Source: Bradyrhizobium sp. (lineage in GTDB: Bacteria > Pseudomonadota > Alphaproteobacteria > Rhizobiales > Xanthobacteraceae). Taken from it: 64,000 bases of DNA. Location of the stretch: positions 186,001-250,000 of the forward strand of contig NZ_JACRMG010000005.1 in assembly GCF_016219575.1 (NCBI RefSeq), in the 5' to 3' direction. The translations under genes and the position numbers were made by a program. Below, in pieces: positions 46,323 to 55,390 of the stretch; the stretch's first letter is position 1, and every line of letters begins with the position of its first letter. The notes under the pieces are model-generated. The model was not told the origin of the DNA. It saw nothing but the letters and a program-made list of their open reading frames with translations, and made no database searches.

Positions 46323-46928
46323 TCAACGGCCCCCGGCCGCGCCATCTCCAGGCCTCGATGCGCCGTAACGGCGCATCAGCAGCCCGCCGAATGCGAGGAA
46401 CCAGAAATAGGGCGCATATTCAGGGGCGATCGCCGCGATCGCAGTACCCGGCAGGAATGCCAGCACCGGAAAAAAAGCGGCTGCGACCTCGATGTTGCGG
46501 ATCCCCGGCACCGCCAGCCACCACAGCACCGCGTTCAGCGAGGCGATCAGCGTCAGCTGCAAACCGTAAAGCACCGTAACGGCACTGCTCAGCCGGTAGC
46601 TGCCATAAAGGCTGTTGGTCACCGGCAACAGGATGATCGAGAGCAGGAAGAAAAGATTGAGGATCACGACACCACGGTCGGCCTCCGGCTGCCGCGCCAG
46701 CCGGCGATGATGGCTGATCCAGAACACGCCAGCGATGACGAAGGAGAAGATCAGCGCCGACAGCCTGCCGGCATAGTGGTGATAGAGATCGGTCCATCCC
46801 GGCATGCGGGCGAAGGTGCCGGTCCTGGGAAGGTCATAGGCCAACAGCGTCATCGCCACACCGAAGATGGTGTTGGAGAGCGATTCCAGCCGCCGCATTT
46901 CGAAGAGATCGGGATGGGATGGGGTCAT
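46323..46928 (-). CDS. TMEM175-like (DUF1211) putative potassium channel
   Basis: The 201-residue protein has about six spans. The first helix carries RRLESLSNTIFGVAMTLLAY, corresponding to the channel-lining RxxxFSDxVFA motif of bacterial TMEM175 proteins, with SN in place of the usual SD. The ATG at 46928 overlaps the end of the broken GIY-YIG gene. Potassium conductance is inferred from the family; the altered motif makes this less certain. Confidence 0.87.
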   Translation of the reverse strand: MTPSHPDLFEMRRLESLSNTIFGVAMTLLAYDLPRTGTFARMPGWTDLYHHYAGRLSALIFSFVIAGVFWISHHRRLARQPEADRGVVILNLFFLLSIILLPVTNSLYGSYRLSSAVTVLYGLQLTLIASLNAVLWWLAVPGIRNIEVAAAFFPVLAFLPGTAIAAIAPEYAPYFWFLAFGGLLMRRYGASRPGDGAAGGR

Positions 46929-47203
46929 GGATTCGGATTGCTCCACCAGAGTCGCTTCTTTGCAAAGGCGTGACCCGAGCCTGACTTCAGGTACTGCTCG
47001 AAGGTTTCGGCTTTTTACCTGTTGGAGAAGGCGACGTATGTCGCCAGGTTCCAAGGGACGTACTTGGACGTGTGAGCGGACTTTCCCTCGTTGTGGTCCG
47101 GAATTCTCTGCTTCAGATCATTGGTAACACCGATATATCGCTGATCCGGGAATCGCTCACTTTCGATGAGATAAACGTAGTGCACGTAACCTGACCTCTG
47201 CAT
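46925..47203 (-). pseudogene. GIY-YIG nuclease-like gene interrupted by an in-frame stop
   Basis: From the ATG at 47203 the frame reads MQRSGYVHYVYLIES, then RYIGVTNDLKQRIPDHNEGK and YVAFSNR, followed by TAA (47018-47016 region). After the stop the same frame continues KAETFEQYLKSGSGHAFAKK and RLWW, the usual C-terminus of this family. A single changed codon therefore breaks an otherwise complete gene of about 91 codons. It may be a pseudogene, a readthrough gene or a sequencing error. Confidence 0.8.
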
Positions 47204-47355
47204 TGATGCTTCGGTGGAGATCATGCTTCGGAGTTGGCTGGGCCGCAAATCGCAAACATGGTTGGTAGGCCCTCCTTCGCCAAGGCTTCGGAGGGCATCC
47301 TGCTTCGCGGTCTGGCAGGCCGTAGTCCTGCGAAGCGCCTTGGCGCGAAGCAGGA

Positions 47356-47441
47356 TGGTGGGGGAGGCAGGACTCGAACCTGCGAAGTCATAAGACGGCT
47401 GATTTACAGTCAGCTCCCTTTGCCACTCGGGACACTCCCCC
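47356..47441 (-). tRNA. tRNA-Tyr (GTA)
   Basis: This is a class II tRNA with a long variable arm and CCA encoded (86 nt). The acceptor is GGGGGAG/CTCCCCC-type, the anticodon loop CTGTAAA gives anticodon GTA, and the T-loop is GGTTCGAGTCC. Confidence 0.97.
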
Positions 47442-47660
47442 GTCCCAACAGCGTCAGCAATTCGTCCGCAAGACGTGGCGGCGGACAGAACCGTCGATAT
47501 GGCGCTGGGCCCGCGCGACCCGGTGACGGGGCGCGGTCGGGCGCGTTTATGGGTAAGCGGACCCGCAAAGTCAACCAAGGGAAGCGCTCAAAACCGTGCT
47601 CAAACCGCTCCAAACGAGACCAAATTGCCAGAATCCGGAACCCGTGACACAAGCCTTGTC

Positions 47661-48491
47661 ATGAATGATCGCGACCGCAGGCCGCCGTTCCGCAGGAGCG
47701 GCGGCAAATCCTTCGAAAAAGGGCGGAAATCCTCCCCCCGGCCGGCTTGGCGCGACCGCGATTCCGGCGGCGACGGGCCGGCGATCCTCTATGGTTTTCA
47801 CACGGTTGCCGCGGCGCTGGCCAATCCCCGGCGCAAGATCAGAAAGCTGCTGCTGACCGAGAATGCGGCGCGGCGGCTGGCGGAAGAAAACATCCACACC
47901 CGCGTGACGCCGGAAATCGTCCGTCCGCAATTGATCGACCAGCGGCTCGGACCGGATGCCGTGCACCAGGGCATGCTGGCCGAAGCCGATCCCCTGCCCT
48001 CGCCGGACATCGAGACATTGAAGCAGGAAGGCATCGTGCTGGTGCTCGACCAGATCACCGATCCGCACAATGTCGGGGCCATCCTGCGCTCGGCGGCGGC
48101 CTTTGCGGTGAAGGCGATCGTCACCACCGCCCGGCACAGCCCGGAGGCGACCGGCGTGCTGGCGAAATCCGCCTCCGGCGCGCTGGAGCTGGTGCCGCTG
48201 GTGCTGGTGCAGAATCTCGCGCGCGCGCTCACTGAACTGAACGAACGCGGCTTCCTCACCGTCGGACTCGACAGCGAGGGTACGGACGAGCTTTCCAAGG
48301 TGGAATTACGCGAGCCGCTGGCGCTGGTGCTCGGCGCCGAGGGCAAGGGCCTGCGGCAACTGACGCGCGAGACCTGCGCCACGGTGGCGCGGCTCGACAT
48401 GCCCGGCGAGATCAAGAGCCTCAACGTCTCCAACGCCGCGGTGCTGGCGCTCTATGTCGGCGCCAGCCGGCTGGGGCTGATGGGGAAATAG
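47661..48491 (+). CDS. rlmB: 23S rRNA 2'-O-methyltransferase (RlmB/TrmH family)
   Basis: The 276-residue SpoU-type enzyme has an Arg/Lys-rich, disordered N-terminus (residues 1-35), then the substrate-binding domain (YGFHTVAAALANP), then the knotted catalytic domain. Its three motifs are visible: LDQITDPHNVGAILRSA, VLGAEGKGLRQL and LNVSNAAVLALY. RlmB methylates G2251 of 23S rRNA in E. coli; the exact target here is assumed. It is divergent from tRNA-Tyr. Confidence 0.94.
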   Translation: MNDRDRRPPFRRSGGKSFEKGRKSSPRPAWRDRDSGGDGPAILYGFHTVAAALANPRRKIRKLLLTENAARRLAEENIHTRVTPEIVRPQLIDQRLGPDAVHQGMLAEADPLPSPDIETLKQEGIVLVLDQITDPHNVGAILRSAAAFAVKAIVTTARHSPEATGVLAKSASGALELVPLVLVQNLARALTELNERGFLTVGLDSEGTDELSKVELREPLALVLGAEGKGLRQLTRETCATVARLDMPGEIKSLNVSNAAVLALYVGASRLGLMGK

Positions 48492-48510
48492 ACGCGCGTG
48501 CGCTGAAAGA

Positions 48511-48614
48511 CCCTCATCAGAGGAGTGGCCTTCAGGCCGCGTCTCGAAGGATGACGGCCCGTCTGTGGCCTTATGGTTCGAGACGCGCGAAGACGCGCTC
48601 CACGCCATGAGGGG
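48511..48614. repeat. CTTCGAGACG-type palindromic element
   Basis: The two ends, CCCTCATCAGAGGAG and CATGAGGGG, enclose GTCTCGAAGGATGA and GGTTCGAGACGCG. The same vocabulary recurs at about 29765-29875, 43565-43612, 53842-53938 and the right end of copy A (14950-14996), marking a dispersed family. Confidence 0.75.
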
Positions 48615-48619
48615 TGACA

Positions 48620-48661
48620 GTGACGAAAAACAAAACGCCCGCTCGCGAAAGCGAGCGGGCG
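48620..48661 (-). terminator. Rho-independent terminator
   Basis: An 11-bp stem, CGCCCGCTCGC (48636-48646) with GCGAGCGGGCG (48651-48661) and a GAAA loop, is followed on the minus strand by TTTTGTTTTT. It ends the Tyr/Gly-rich secreted protein gene. Confidence 0.92.
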
Positions 48662-48685
48662 TCCCGGTCTCAAATCTTGTTCAGA

Positions 48686-49186
48686 TCAGTAGTAGCGGCG
48701 CAGCGCGCGCTGACCGTGGTGATAGTGCATGCCGTGGTGGCGATGCGCGTAGCCGTAGCGATAGGCGGTGCCGTACGGACGGACGGCGCGATAGCCATAG
48801 GCGCGCGGGCCGAAGTAGCGCGGCCGCGCGACATAGCCGTAGTCATAGGGACGCGCGTAGTTGCTCCAGCCGGACACCGACGGCTCGTAGTAGGTCGGCT
48901 GCGGCGCCCAGGCACCCGGACCGCTGTAGGTCGGACCCTGGTTGACGTAGTAATATTGCGTGGCCGGCTCGGCGAGACGCTGGGTGGCCCAGCCGCCGCA
49001 GGTCGAGCCACAGCCATAACCATAGCCGTAGCCGTAGCTGTAGGTCGCGACGGGGGCGACATAGCGCGGCGCGCACGGGCTATACGAATAGCACGGCGTG
49101 CCGCACGAATAGTAACCGCACGCCATCGCGGGCGACGCGGCCATGACGGCAACTGCCGCAACAATTCCTGAAATCAAATGACGCAT
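48686..49186 (-). CDS. Secreted Tyr/Gly-rich protein
   Basis: The 166-residue protein has a signal peptide (ISGIVAAVAVMAASPAMA) and a mature part dominated by Tyr, Gly, Arg and His. It has alternating YGYGYGYG, a Cys cluster in ACGYYSCGTPCYSYSPC, and a C-terminal HRHHGMHYHHG segment that could bind metal. It is followed by a strong terminator. Composition is far from a globular enzyme; a structural or metal-binding surface role is a guess. No family recognised. Confidence 0.82.
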   Translation of the reverse strand: MRHLISGIVAAVAVMAASPAMACGYYSCGTPCYSYSPCAPRYVAPVATYSYGYGYGYGCGSTCGGWATQRLAEPATQYYYVNQGPTYSGPGAWAPQPTYYEPSVSGWSNYARPYDYGYVARPRYFGPRAYGYRAVRPYGTAYRYGYAHRHHGMHYHHGQRALRRYY

Positions 49187-49235
49187 TACTCTCTCCTGTA
49201 GGGGTGTTCTCGTTGGCGTGGGTCTACTTCAAAAC

Positions 49236-49694
49236 TTAACGCGGATGCGGGCGCGGCCGCGGGTGACGGCCATGCTGCCAGTCGTAATCGATCTGCGGCG
49301 CGACGATCACCGGCGGAGGATTGGCCGGAACTTCGAGCTGCGGGGTCGATTGCGCCGACCAGGAGCGGTAGTAGCTCTCGGCCTCCGGCGGCAATTTGCG
49401 ATTGGCGGGCGGTTCGATTTCAAGCCGGCCATAGCCGGGCATATGGCCCGCGCTGGGATAGTAGTGGCCGACATGCGGCACCGGATCGACATAGCGGCCG
49501 CCGTAAACCGTGGGCTGCACATGCACACCCTTGCCAAGACCCCAATCGCCTTCGACCACCGCATAGGATGCATCGACGCCATTGATGATCACGGGCACGC
49601 CCGGCTTGCCCGGTATCACGATCTCGAAGCCGCCGCCGGCCAGCGCCTGCGACGTCATCGCCATCAAGAATGCCAGTGCAACGCCTGCGCGCAT
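49236..49694 (-). CDS. Secreted Pro/Tyr/His-rich hypothetical protein
   Basis: The 152-residue protein starts MRAGVALAFLMAMTSQALA, a clear signal peptide. The mature part has the ordered segment FEIVIPGKPGVPVIINGVDASYAV, then GHYYPSAGHMPGYGRLE and a basic His/Pro-rich end (HGRHPRPRPHPR). AGGGAA precedes the ATG at 49694. It lies 50 bp upstream of the Tyr/Gly-rich gene on the same strand, so a shared transcript is likely. Function unknown. Confidence 0.82.
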   Translation of the reverse strand: MRAGVALAFLMAMTSQALAGGGFEIVIPGKPGVPVIINGVDASYAVVEGDWGLGKGVHVQPTVYGGRYVDPVPHVGHYYPSAGHMPGYGRLEIEPPANRKLPPEAESYYRSWSAQSTPQLEVPANPPPVIVAPQIDYDWQHGRHPRPRPHPR

Positions 49695-49867
49695 TTCCCT
49701 GTACCCGCCTTTGTTTCGCCGCAACCTAGTCCAATGCGCGATGCCAAGGGTTAAGGCCGCGGGCGAAACTGCGGGTAAGCCTAACGCGTAAGGATTGGCG
49801 CCTGCGCAAATCCGAGCGAGTGCGATCAGGAAACGTTAACGCGGCGACGAAGGTTACGACAGTCGCG

Positions 49868-50563
49868 CTAGGCGAGCACGTTTTCCGCCAATGTCACCAG
49901 GCCGATCGCGATTGTGACAGTCCCCACCGCGCCCTGCAGCGCATGGTTGGCCGCGGTGAGAAAACGCGCGGAAACCGCCAGCGGAACCGCAATGACCGCG
50001 GAAAGCACGCCCATTCCGATCATCGAGCCGACGCCGAACAGCGCGACATAGCCGAGCCCGGCCGCGGGACTCGAGGCCTGCGTCACCGCCAGCACCAGCA
50101 GTGCTGCGGAACCCGCCATGCCGTGCATCAGCCCGACCAGCAGCGTGCGCCAGCGGAACCCGTGTTCATGGGCGTGAGCGGCGCCGGCATGCGGCAGCGT
50201 GTCGCCGGCATGACTGTGGGCATGGAAGTGCACGGTGCCGTCGGCATGACCATGGCGGTGGAAATGCACGCGGTCGCGCCACAGCCGCCACAGCACATGC
50301 GCGCCCAGGCCGATCAGCATGACACCCACGGCGGCCTCAAGCGGCTTTGCCACGGTTTCGGGGATGGCGCGGCCGAGCAGGATGGCTACGCCGGCAAACA
50401 CGAACAGCGTGGCCGTGTGGCCGAGGCCCCAGGTCAGGCCGTGCTTGACGATGTCGCCAACGCGGCTGCGGCGGGCGGCGATGCTGGAGACCGCCGCGAT
50501 ATGATCGGCCTCGAGCGCATGCTGCATGCCCAACAGGAAACCGAGACCCAGAATTCCGAACAT
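49868..50563 (-). CDS. NiCoT-like nickel/cobalt permease (UreH-type)
   Basis: The 231-residue protein has six or seven spans. The first helix carries GMQHALEADHIAAV, the H-x4-D-H metal signature of NiCoT/UreH carriers. A His-rich loop at about residues 99-135 (HFHRHGHADGTVHFHAHSH) sits between helices and likely binds metal. It could import or export nickel or cobalt, as for urease or hydrogenase; no such enzyme genes are in this window. Confidence 0.9.
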   Translation of the reverse strand: MFGILGLGFLLGMQHALEADHIAAVSSIAARRSRVGDIVKHGLTWGLGHTATLFVFAGVAILLGRAIPETVAKPLEAAVGVMLIGLGAHVLWRLWRDRVHFHRHGHADGTVHFHAHSHAGDTLPHAGAAHAHEHGFRWRTLLVGLMHGMAGSAALLVLAVTQASSPAAGLGYVALFGVGSMIGMGVLSAVIAVPLAVSARFLTAANHALQGAVGTVTIAIGLVTLAENVLA

Positions 50564-50680
50564 GCACCCTGCCCGCTTATGAGCTCACATCAAATACGAG
50601 TTGGAAGCATTTGTCAGGTCTTCGATTTTCTTGACGCGTTTTCTCCGCGCGAACCGGGGATACCACTTCGCTTGAAAACG

Positions 50681-51394
50681 CTAGAGCACTTCATCGAACA
50701 ATGCGCGCATCGCCGCCCAGGAGCGCCGGTCAGACTGGGCATCATAGAGCGCGGTCCGCATCATCGAGCCGTCGGCGGCCGGGTTGGCAAAGCCGTGCAG
50801 CGTGTTGCCATAGCTCACCACCTGCCAGTCGGCGACCCTGGCGGCGCGCATCTCGTCCTCGAAGGACGCGACCTGATCCGGCGGCGCCAGCGGATCCTCC
50901 GCGCCGGTCAGCACGAGGACGCTCGCCTTCACCTGCCCCTCCTGCGCCGGCAGTTTCGTCGCGAGCACGCCGTGAAAGCTGACGACCGCTTTCAGCTCGG
51001 CGCCAGCTCGCGCCAACTCCAGCACCACCGAGCCGCCGAAGCAGAAGCCGATGGCGGCCAGCCGCGATGCATCAACCTGCGGAAGAGCGGCAAGGGTCGC
51101 GACTGCTGCATGGGCGCGGGCGCGCAATCGTTCCGGCTCGGCGCGCAGCCCGCCGACCGCGGTCGCCACCTCCTGCAGGTTCCTTGCCTGCCGCCGCTCG
51201 CCGAACATGTCGGCCGCGAGCGCGACATAGCCGAGAGAAGCGAGCTGGCGCGCCTTGTCCATGGCGAAGTCGCCGAGCCCGAGCCCCTCGTGAAACACCA
51301 GCACGCCCGGCCGGGGACCTGCGCCTTCATCGAAGGCGAGATAGCCACGCATGGTCACGCCATCAGCGGCATAGTCGATGTCCAACGTGTGCAT
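50681..51394 (-). CDS. Dienelactone hydrolase family protein
   Basis: The 237-residue alpha/beta hydrolase has the Cys nucleophile in GFCFGGSVVLEL, Asp in GAEDPLAPPDQ and His in NTLHGFANPAAD, the typical dienelactone hydrolase set. No signal peptide, so cytoplasmic. The ATG at 51394 is used; the frame can be extended to a TTG at 51412. It is followed on the same strand by the NiCoT-like gene after about 115 bp. The real substrate is unknown. Confidence 0.93.
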   Translation of the reverse strand: MHTLDIDYAADGVTMRGYLAFDEGAGPRPGVLVFHEGLGLGDFAMDKARQLASLGYVALAADMFGERRQARNLQEVATAVGGLRAEPERLRARAHAAVATLAALPQVDASRLAAIGFCFGGSVVLELARAGAELKAVVSFHGVLATKLPAQEGQVKASVLVLTGAEDPLAPPDQVASFEDEMRAARVADWQVVSYGNTLHGFANPAADGSMMRTALYDAQSDRRSWAAMRALFDEVL

Positions 51395-51567
51395 TTTGCG
51401 GATGCTTCCCAACCCCTTGGAGCGGGAAATTCACACTGCTTGGGAGCCTGCACAACGGGAAAAACGGGACCGCCGAGGGTAGTTCTTTAAGGCCAAGTCT
51501 GCTATTCGACCCGGCAGTTCAGTGGCGTCCGCGCCCGATTTTTTCCCTTTGCCGATCCCGTCGATTT

Positions 51568-51642
51568 GCCGGCTTAGCTCAGCGGTAGAGCAGCGGTTTT
51601 GTAAACCGAAGGTCGGGGGTTCAATCCCCTCAGCCGGCACCA
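51568..51642 (+). tRNA. tRNA-Thr (TGT)
   Basis: This is a 75-nt cloverleaf with CCA encoded. The acceptor stem is GCCGGCT/AGCCGGC, the anticodon loop TTTGTAA gives anticodon TGT, and the T-loop is GGTTCAATCCC. Confidence 0.98.
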
Positions 51643-51852
51643 TTGGCGGCGACCGCCCGTCAAGCGATCGGGGCACACACCTTCTCATTGCGGGCTGATG
51701 CGGGAGCACTTCCCGGTCGCTCCCGAACGATCGCATCGGGCTGATGCAGCAACGACACAACCGGAACAGATTCCGCTTTTGCACACCCACCCCCGGCTTT
51801 CTCGGCCGGGCGAGCTTTTGCAGACTGCCAGCCAGGGTTGGGGGACCTTGCC

Positions 51853-53133
51853 ATGGTTGCTTTTCGGAATGCCAAATCCTTTCTCGCACTTGCCGCACTG
51901 ATGTCGCTTGTCGTGACGGCTCCCGCTCGCAGTCAGGCCATCCTGGGCGGCAAAATAAAAATCGAGTCGCCCATCGACGAGGAGCCACCGGTGGCACCGG
52001 GGGTATTTCCCTGCGCGACGGATGCGGAGAAGGAGGAACTGGCGCGGCTGAGGGACAGTTGGCAGTCCACTTACGATGCCATGCAGCAGGGGCAGCGCGA
52101 TATCGCCGCTGCCAAGCAGGCCGAAGCAGCCGCGTTTGATGCCAAATACAACGCAGATTTCGCCCTCGGCCAGGCGCGAAACGAAATGATGCGGGCGCGA
52201 GATGCGCTGCAGGAGGCAAGAAAGCGCGGAGCCGGTGCTGCAATCGGCGTTGTCTATCTGCCGCAGTTTGAGGCCGCGCTGAAAAAGCACACCGATGCAC
52301 GCGCGGCGGCTCAGAAAGCCGAGCAGGCTTACATTCAGGCAGCCGGGCGAAGAGCAAGTCGCGAGGCCGCCGTCGAGAGCGTCAAGAAATACGTGATCGA
52401 GGCCAGGCAAAAATACGAAGCGGCCGCAGACAAACTACGCGAAAGCAAGAGGTGCCCTCCCTCGCAATCAAGCCTGCCTCTGATGCGCAACAACTTCGCA
52501 GACCGCTGGTCCGGCTTCAACGGCGGCGCCTTCGTCAACGTCTCCAACAGCCGCCTCAACATCACGGAGCGGTTCGCCGCCACGGGTCTGCAGACCAACG
52601 CCTTCAGCGACTCCGCAACGCGCGCCGGAGGCGGCGTAACCATCGGCTACAACACGATCATCGGCGGCCATTTCGTGGCTGGCATGGCCGTCAATCTTGG
52701 CGTTGCCGGCGGCGAAGTACGCCATCCCTTCCCGCCAACTCCCTTCTTCCTCGGCACAACGCAAACCTTCACCGTCGACCTTCTCGGCCGGGCTGGTGTG
52801 CTGGTCGCACCGAATTTCCTGCTTTACAGCCAGGCGGGCGTCAGCGTTGCGAGCAACCGCATCCAGATCGATTTCGGCGGCACGCCGACCGACGTGAGCA
52901 AGACCAGCGTGGCGGCAGCAGTCGGCGGTGGCGTCGAGGTCAAGCTCCCGATGCTGGCTTCCGGCGGCTCCGCCATGGGAGACCCATCGATCTTCTTCGA
53001 CTACCTCCATAGGTTCCCGTCCAGCGTCGGCACCGAGCGGGCACCGTTCACCTACGATTTCGAGCGCAGGGGTGACCAGGCGGCGGTTGGTTTCCGGTTC
53101 CGTTTCAACCCGTCGGCGACCGGCCCGATTTGA
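51853..53133 (+). CDS. Coiled-coil plus outer-membrane beta-barrel protein
   Basis: The 426-residue exported protein has a signal peptide (SFLALAALMSLVVTAPARS), a helical, Ala/Glu/Lys/Arg-rich section at about residues 55-210 that should form a coiled coil, and from about 220 a C-terminal barrel-like half (RWSGFNGGAFVNVSNSRLN ... DQAAVGFRFRFNPS) similar to Omp25/OmpA-like barrels. A periplasmic helical stalk on a barrel is an uncommon combination. It lies after tRNA-Thr as a single gene. Confidence 0.85.
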   Translation: MVAFRNAKSFLALAALMSLVVTAPARSQAILGGKIKIESPIDEEPPVAPGVFPCATDAEKEELARLRDSWQSTYDAMQQGQRDIAAAKQAEAAAFDAKYNADFALGQARNEMMRARDALQEARKRGAGAAIGVVYLPQFEAALKKHTDARAAAQKAEQAYIQAAGRRASREAAVESVKKYVIEARQKYEAAADKLRESKRCPPSQSSLPLMRNNFADRWSGFNGGAFVNVSNSRLNITERFAATGLQTNAFSDSATRAGGGVTIGYNTIIGGHFVAGMAVNLGVAGGEVRHPFPPTPFFLGTTQTFTVDLLGRAGVLVAPNFLLYSQAGVSVASNRIQIDFGGTPTDVSKTSVAAAVGGGVEVKLPMLASGGSAMGDPSIFFDYLHRFPSSVGTERAPFTYDFERRGDQAAVGFRFRFNPSATGPI

Positions 53134-53429
53134 GCCGCCGGCGGAACCGCTCGACGGCGAAGCAGGAGGCAGCGAGCCCTTCAGCCTATCTCGCCGACTC
53201 GAACCGGTGCGAGTCGTCGGCGCGCCGTTCATACCCAACACCAATCCGCGCGAGCGTCACTAGCGCAGGCTTATGGTGACCTGGCACCGGTGGAAGCTCC
53301 TGTGTGTCACTGTTTTGTCACCTTGCGCGAAAAACAAATCGCTGCAGTATCCGCGCGCACAGCCCGCTCTTGATTCCCGGAAAACCTGTGTTGGAATGAG
53401 TGCGCGGGCGTGGCGTGGGGTAGCGTCAT

Positions 53430-53828
53430 ATGAAATGGATGCGGGAACGCGATCTCTTGATCGCGCAGACAATGGCGTTCGTGCAGTCGGTAACCGGGCG
53501 GAAGTCCGAAGCCGAAGTTTTTGCGCGAACCGACCTCCCTGCCGTCAGCCCCACCCGTCTCCCCGATGTCGAAGCAATGCTCGCCGAGGCGCTCGGGGTT
53601 TCCGAACCGCCTGTGCGTGCCGTTCCCGAGGCGGCAAAACCGCTCCCGCCCCCACCCGTGCCGCCGGCCGGACGCAGCGAGTACCAGAGCGACATCCAGG
53701 CCCGGGTCGACAAATTCCGTGCCCAGCAGGCCAAATTCAACCGCGAACGCGAGGCTTATTGCAGCCAGACCATGGCCAGGATGCAGGCCTCGCTCGACAA
53801 GTTTCCGGCGCCGCGGCCGCCGAAGTAA
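53430..53828 (+). CDS. Hypothetical Pro-rich protein
   Basis: The 132-residue soluble protein has an N-terminal helical part (LLIAQTMAFVQSVTGRKSEAEVFART), a Pro-rich linker (KPLPPPPVPPAG) and a C-terminal helix (SDIQARVDKFRAQQAKFNRE) that may form a coiled coil. The ribosome binding site is weak. No family was recognised. A palindromic repeat follows. Confidence 0.65.
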   Translation: MKWMRERDLLIAQTMAFVQSVTGRKSEAEVFARTDLPAVSPTRLPDVEAMLAEALGVSEPPVRAVPEAAKPLPPPPVPPAGRSEYQSDIQARVDKFRAQQAKFNREREAYCSQTMARMQASLDKFPAPRPPK

Positions 53829-53841
53829 CGCCTATGGAGGT

Positions 53842-53938
53842 CATCCTCATGGTGAGGAGGCGCGCCAGCGCCGTCTCGAACCATGAGGCCACTTCATCCT
53901 TCGAGACGCGCCGCAAGCGGCGCCCCTCAGGATGAGGA
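53842..53938. repeat. CTTCGAGACG-type palindromic element
   Basis: CATCCTCATGGTGAGGAGG and GTCTCGAACCATGAGG form one hairpin and CATCCTTCGAGACGC / CTCAGGATGAGG another, the same building blocks as in 48511-48614 and other sites. It lies between convergent genes. Confidence 0.75.
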
Positions 53939-53952
53939 TCTGACACCGAGCT

Positions 53953-54801
53953 TCACCGCGCCGCAATCTTCTCCAGCACCGGCAGCAGGTGGCCCAGGAA
54001 CGCCTGCGGATCTTCGCTCATCGGGAAATGACCGAGGCCTTTCATGATGACGGCTTCGCAGCCGGCGATACTGTTCGCCACCGCCATCGTTTCCTCCGGC
54101 GTGCAGGAATAGTCGTACTCGCCCGAGAGCAGGAACAGCGGGCAGCGTTTGGTGTCGATCTGCGCGACGCGGCTGCGGATGTCGCCGTCGATCTTGTAGA
54201 AATAGAGATCGCCCTTGAAGACGCCGGGGCCGCCCTGCATGTAGTGCCACAGCGTCTCCCAGCGCTCGCTGTCGGGTGCGTCCGGGCCGACCAGGCCGGA
54301 GACGATGGCGCCCGCGACCTCGCCGCCATGGACGTCCGGCCGGTGCAGGAAGTTGAGGTCGTAATAGGGATCGACATGGGCGCCGGCCTGCAGGCCGATG
54401 ATGGCACGGAAGCGTTCGGGATGTTCGAGCGCCAGGTGCAGGCAGATGCGCCCGCCGATCGAGCAGCCGATCAGGATCGGCTTTTCCAGCCCGAGCGCGG
54501 CCATCACCTCGAGGATCATGGTCGTGTATTGCGCCGAGGTGAGTTGGTACTCCTCGTCGTGCCAGCCGGCCGGCGGCGAGGATTTGCCGTGCCATGGCAT
54601 GTCGAAGGCGATGACGCGATGCCGCGACGTCACCCGCGCATCGTTCATCAGGCCGCGATACTGCCGCCCGTCGCTGCCCGCCGTGTGCAGGCAGAGCAGC
54701 GGCGTGCCCTCGCCGGCTTCCTCGACATAGAGACGGTGCGGCTTGCCCAGGAGATCGAGACGCATATAGCGGCCGACGATCGGCTCGAATGTCGCGCTCA
54801 T
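53953..54801 (-). CDS. Alpha/beta hydrolase
   Basis: The 282-residue hydrolase has the nucleophile elbow GCSIGGR (Ser), an oxyanion-type loop LHTAGSDGRQ, an acid in LSGEYDYSCTPEET and the His in MKGLGHFPMSEDP. It has no signal peptide. The start overlaps the stop of the upstream SCP2-like gene by ATGA, so the two are translationally coupled and probably act together. The substrate may be an ester of a hydrophobic acid; this is inference. Confidence 0.92.
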   Translation of the reverse strand: MSATFEPIVGRYMRLDLLGKPHRLYVEEAGEGTPLLCLHTAGSDGRQYRGLMNDARVTSRHRVIAFDMPWHGKSSPPAGWHDEEYQLTSAQYTTMILEVMAALGLEKPILIGCSIGGRICLHLALEHPERFRAIIGLQAGAHVDPYYDLNFLHRPDVHGGEVAGAIVSGLVGPDAPDSERWETLWHYMQGGPGVFKGDLYFYKIDGDIRSRVAQIDTKRCPLFLLSGEYDYSCTPEETMAVANSIAGCEAVIMKGLGHFPMSEDPQAFLGHLLPVLEKIAAR

Positions 54802-55163
54802 GCGCCCGCTCCCGCGCGCAGCTTGCCGAGCGCTTCCTTGAAGTAACGCAAATTGGCCATGAAGACCTGCAGATCGCCTTCCGCCTTCAGGACGCGGCGT
54901 TTGATCAGGGCCATCAGGTCGTTGGAGCCGGGTGGCGGGCGCCGGCTCCAGAATTTCTCCCATTCCTCCGCCGGCGCGCGCAGCGCAAAGGCCGACGACG
55001 GCATCACGAACGGCCCTTTCGTCACGGCGACGATCCGCCCCTCGAATATCCGGATCAGCCAGGCCGTGGAGCCGACCTCCAGGAGGAAGGTCGTGGTGAG
55101 GTATCGTCCGCGCCTCGTCAGGCCCGCATCGCCGTTGACCTTGTCTTTGAGCGTCTCGATCAT
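54798..55163 (-). CDS. Small SCP2-like/hypothetical partner of the hydrolase
   Basis: The 121-residue soluble protein has beta-rich first half (YLTTTFLLEVGSTAWLIRIFEG) with FVMPSSAFALRAPAEEWEKFW and a C-terminal helix (LMALIKRRVLKAEGDLQVFMANLRYFKEAL). The pattern resembles a sterol-carrier-like lipid-binding fold, which is a tentative call. It is coupled to the alpha/beta hydrolase by a 4-bp overlap. Confidence 0.82.
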   Translation of the reverse strand: MIETLKDKVNGDAGLTRRGRYLTTTFLLEVGSTAWLIRIFEGRIVAVTKGPFVMPSSAFALRAPAEEWEKFWSRRPPPGSNDLMALIKRRVLKAEGDLQVFMANLRYFKEALGKLRAGAGA

Positions 55164-55276
55164 CGCCAGCCTCCCGTCACCTCCGCGCCTTCTGGTCGAG
55201 GCGCTTGCTCCTTCAGCATGATGGGCGGGTGGAGACTTGCGTCAATCGGCGAGCCATGACGCCGCACGACGGCGCG

Positions 55277-55390
55277 CTACAGCCAGGCGCATACCAGTAC
55301 GACATTGGCCACGCAGGCCAGCAGCAGCGCCGCGGAAAGCGTCAGCTGCAGGCGCACGCAGGCGCACGCGTTATGGAGGGTCGCTCTCAT
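55277..55390 (-). CDS. Very small membrane peptide
   Basis: The 37-residue frame MRATLHNACACVRLQLTLSA followed by a hydrophobic span (ALLLACVANVVLVCAWL) has three Cys residues around the span. The ribosome binding site is weak and an in-frame ATG four codons upstream is possible. It may be real or chance. Confidence 0.35.
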   Translation of the reverse strand: MRATLHNACACVRLQLTLSAALLLACVANVVLVCAWL

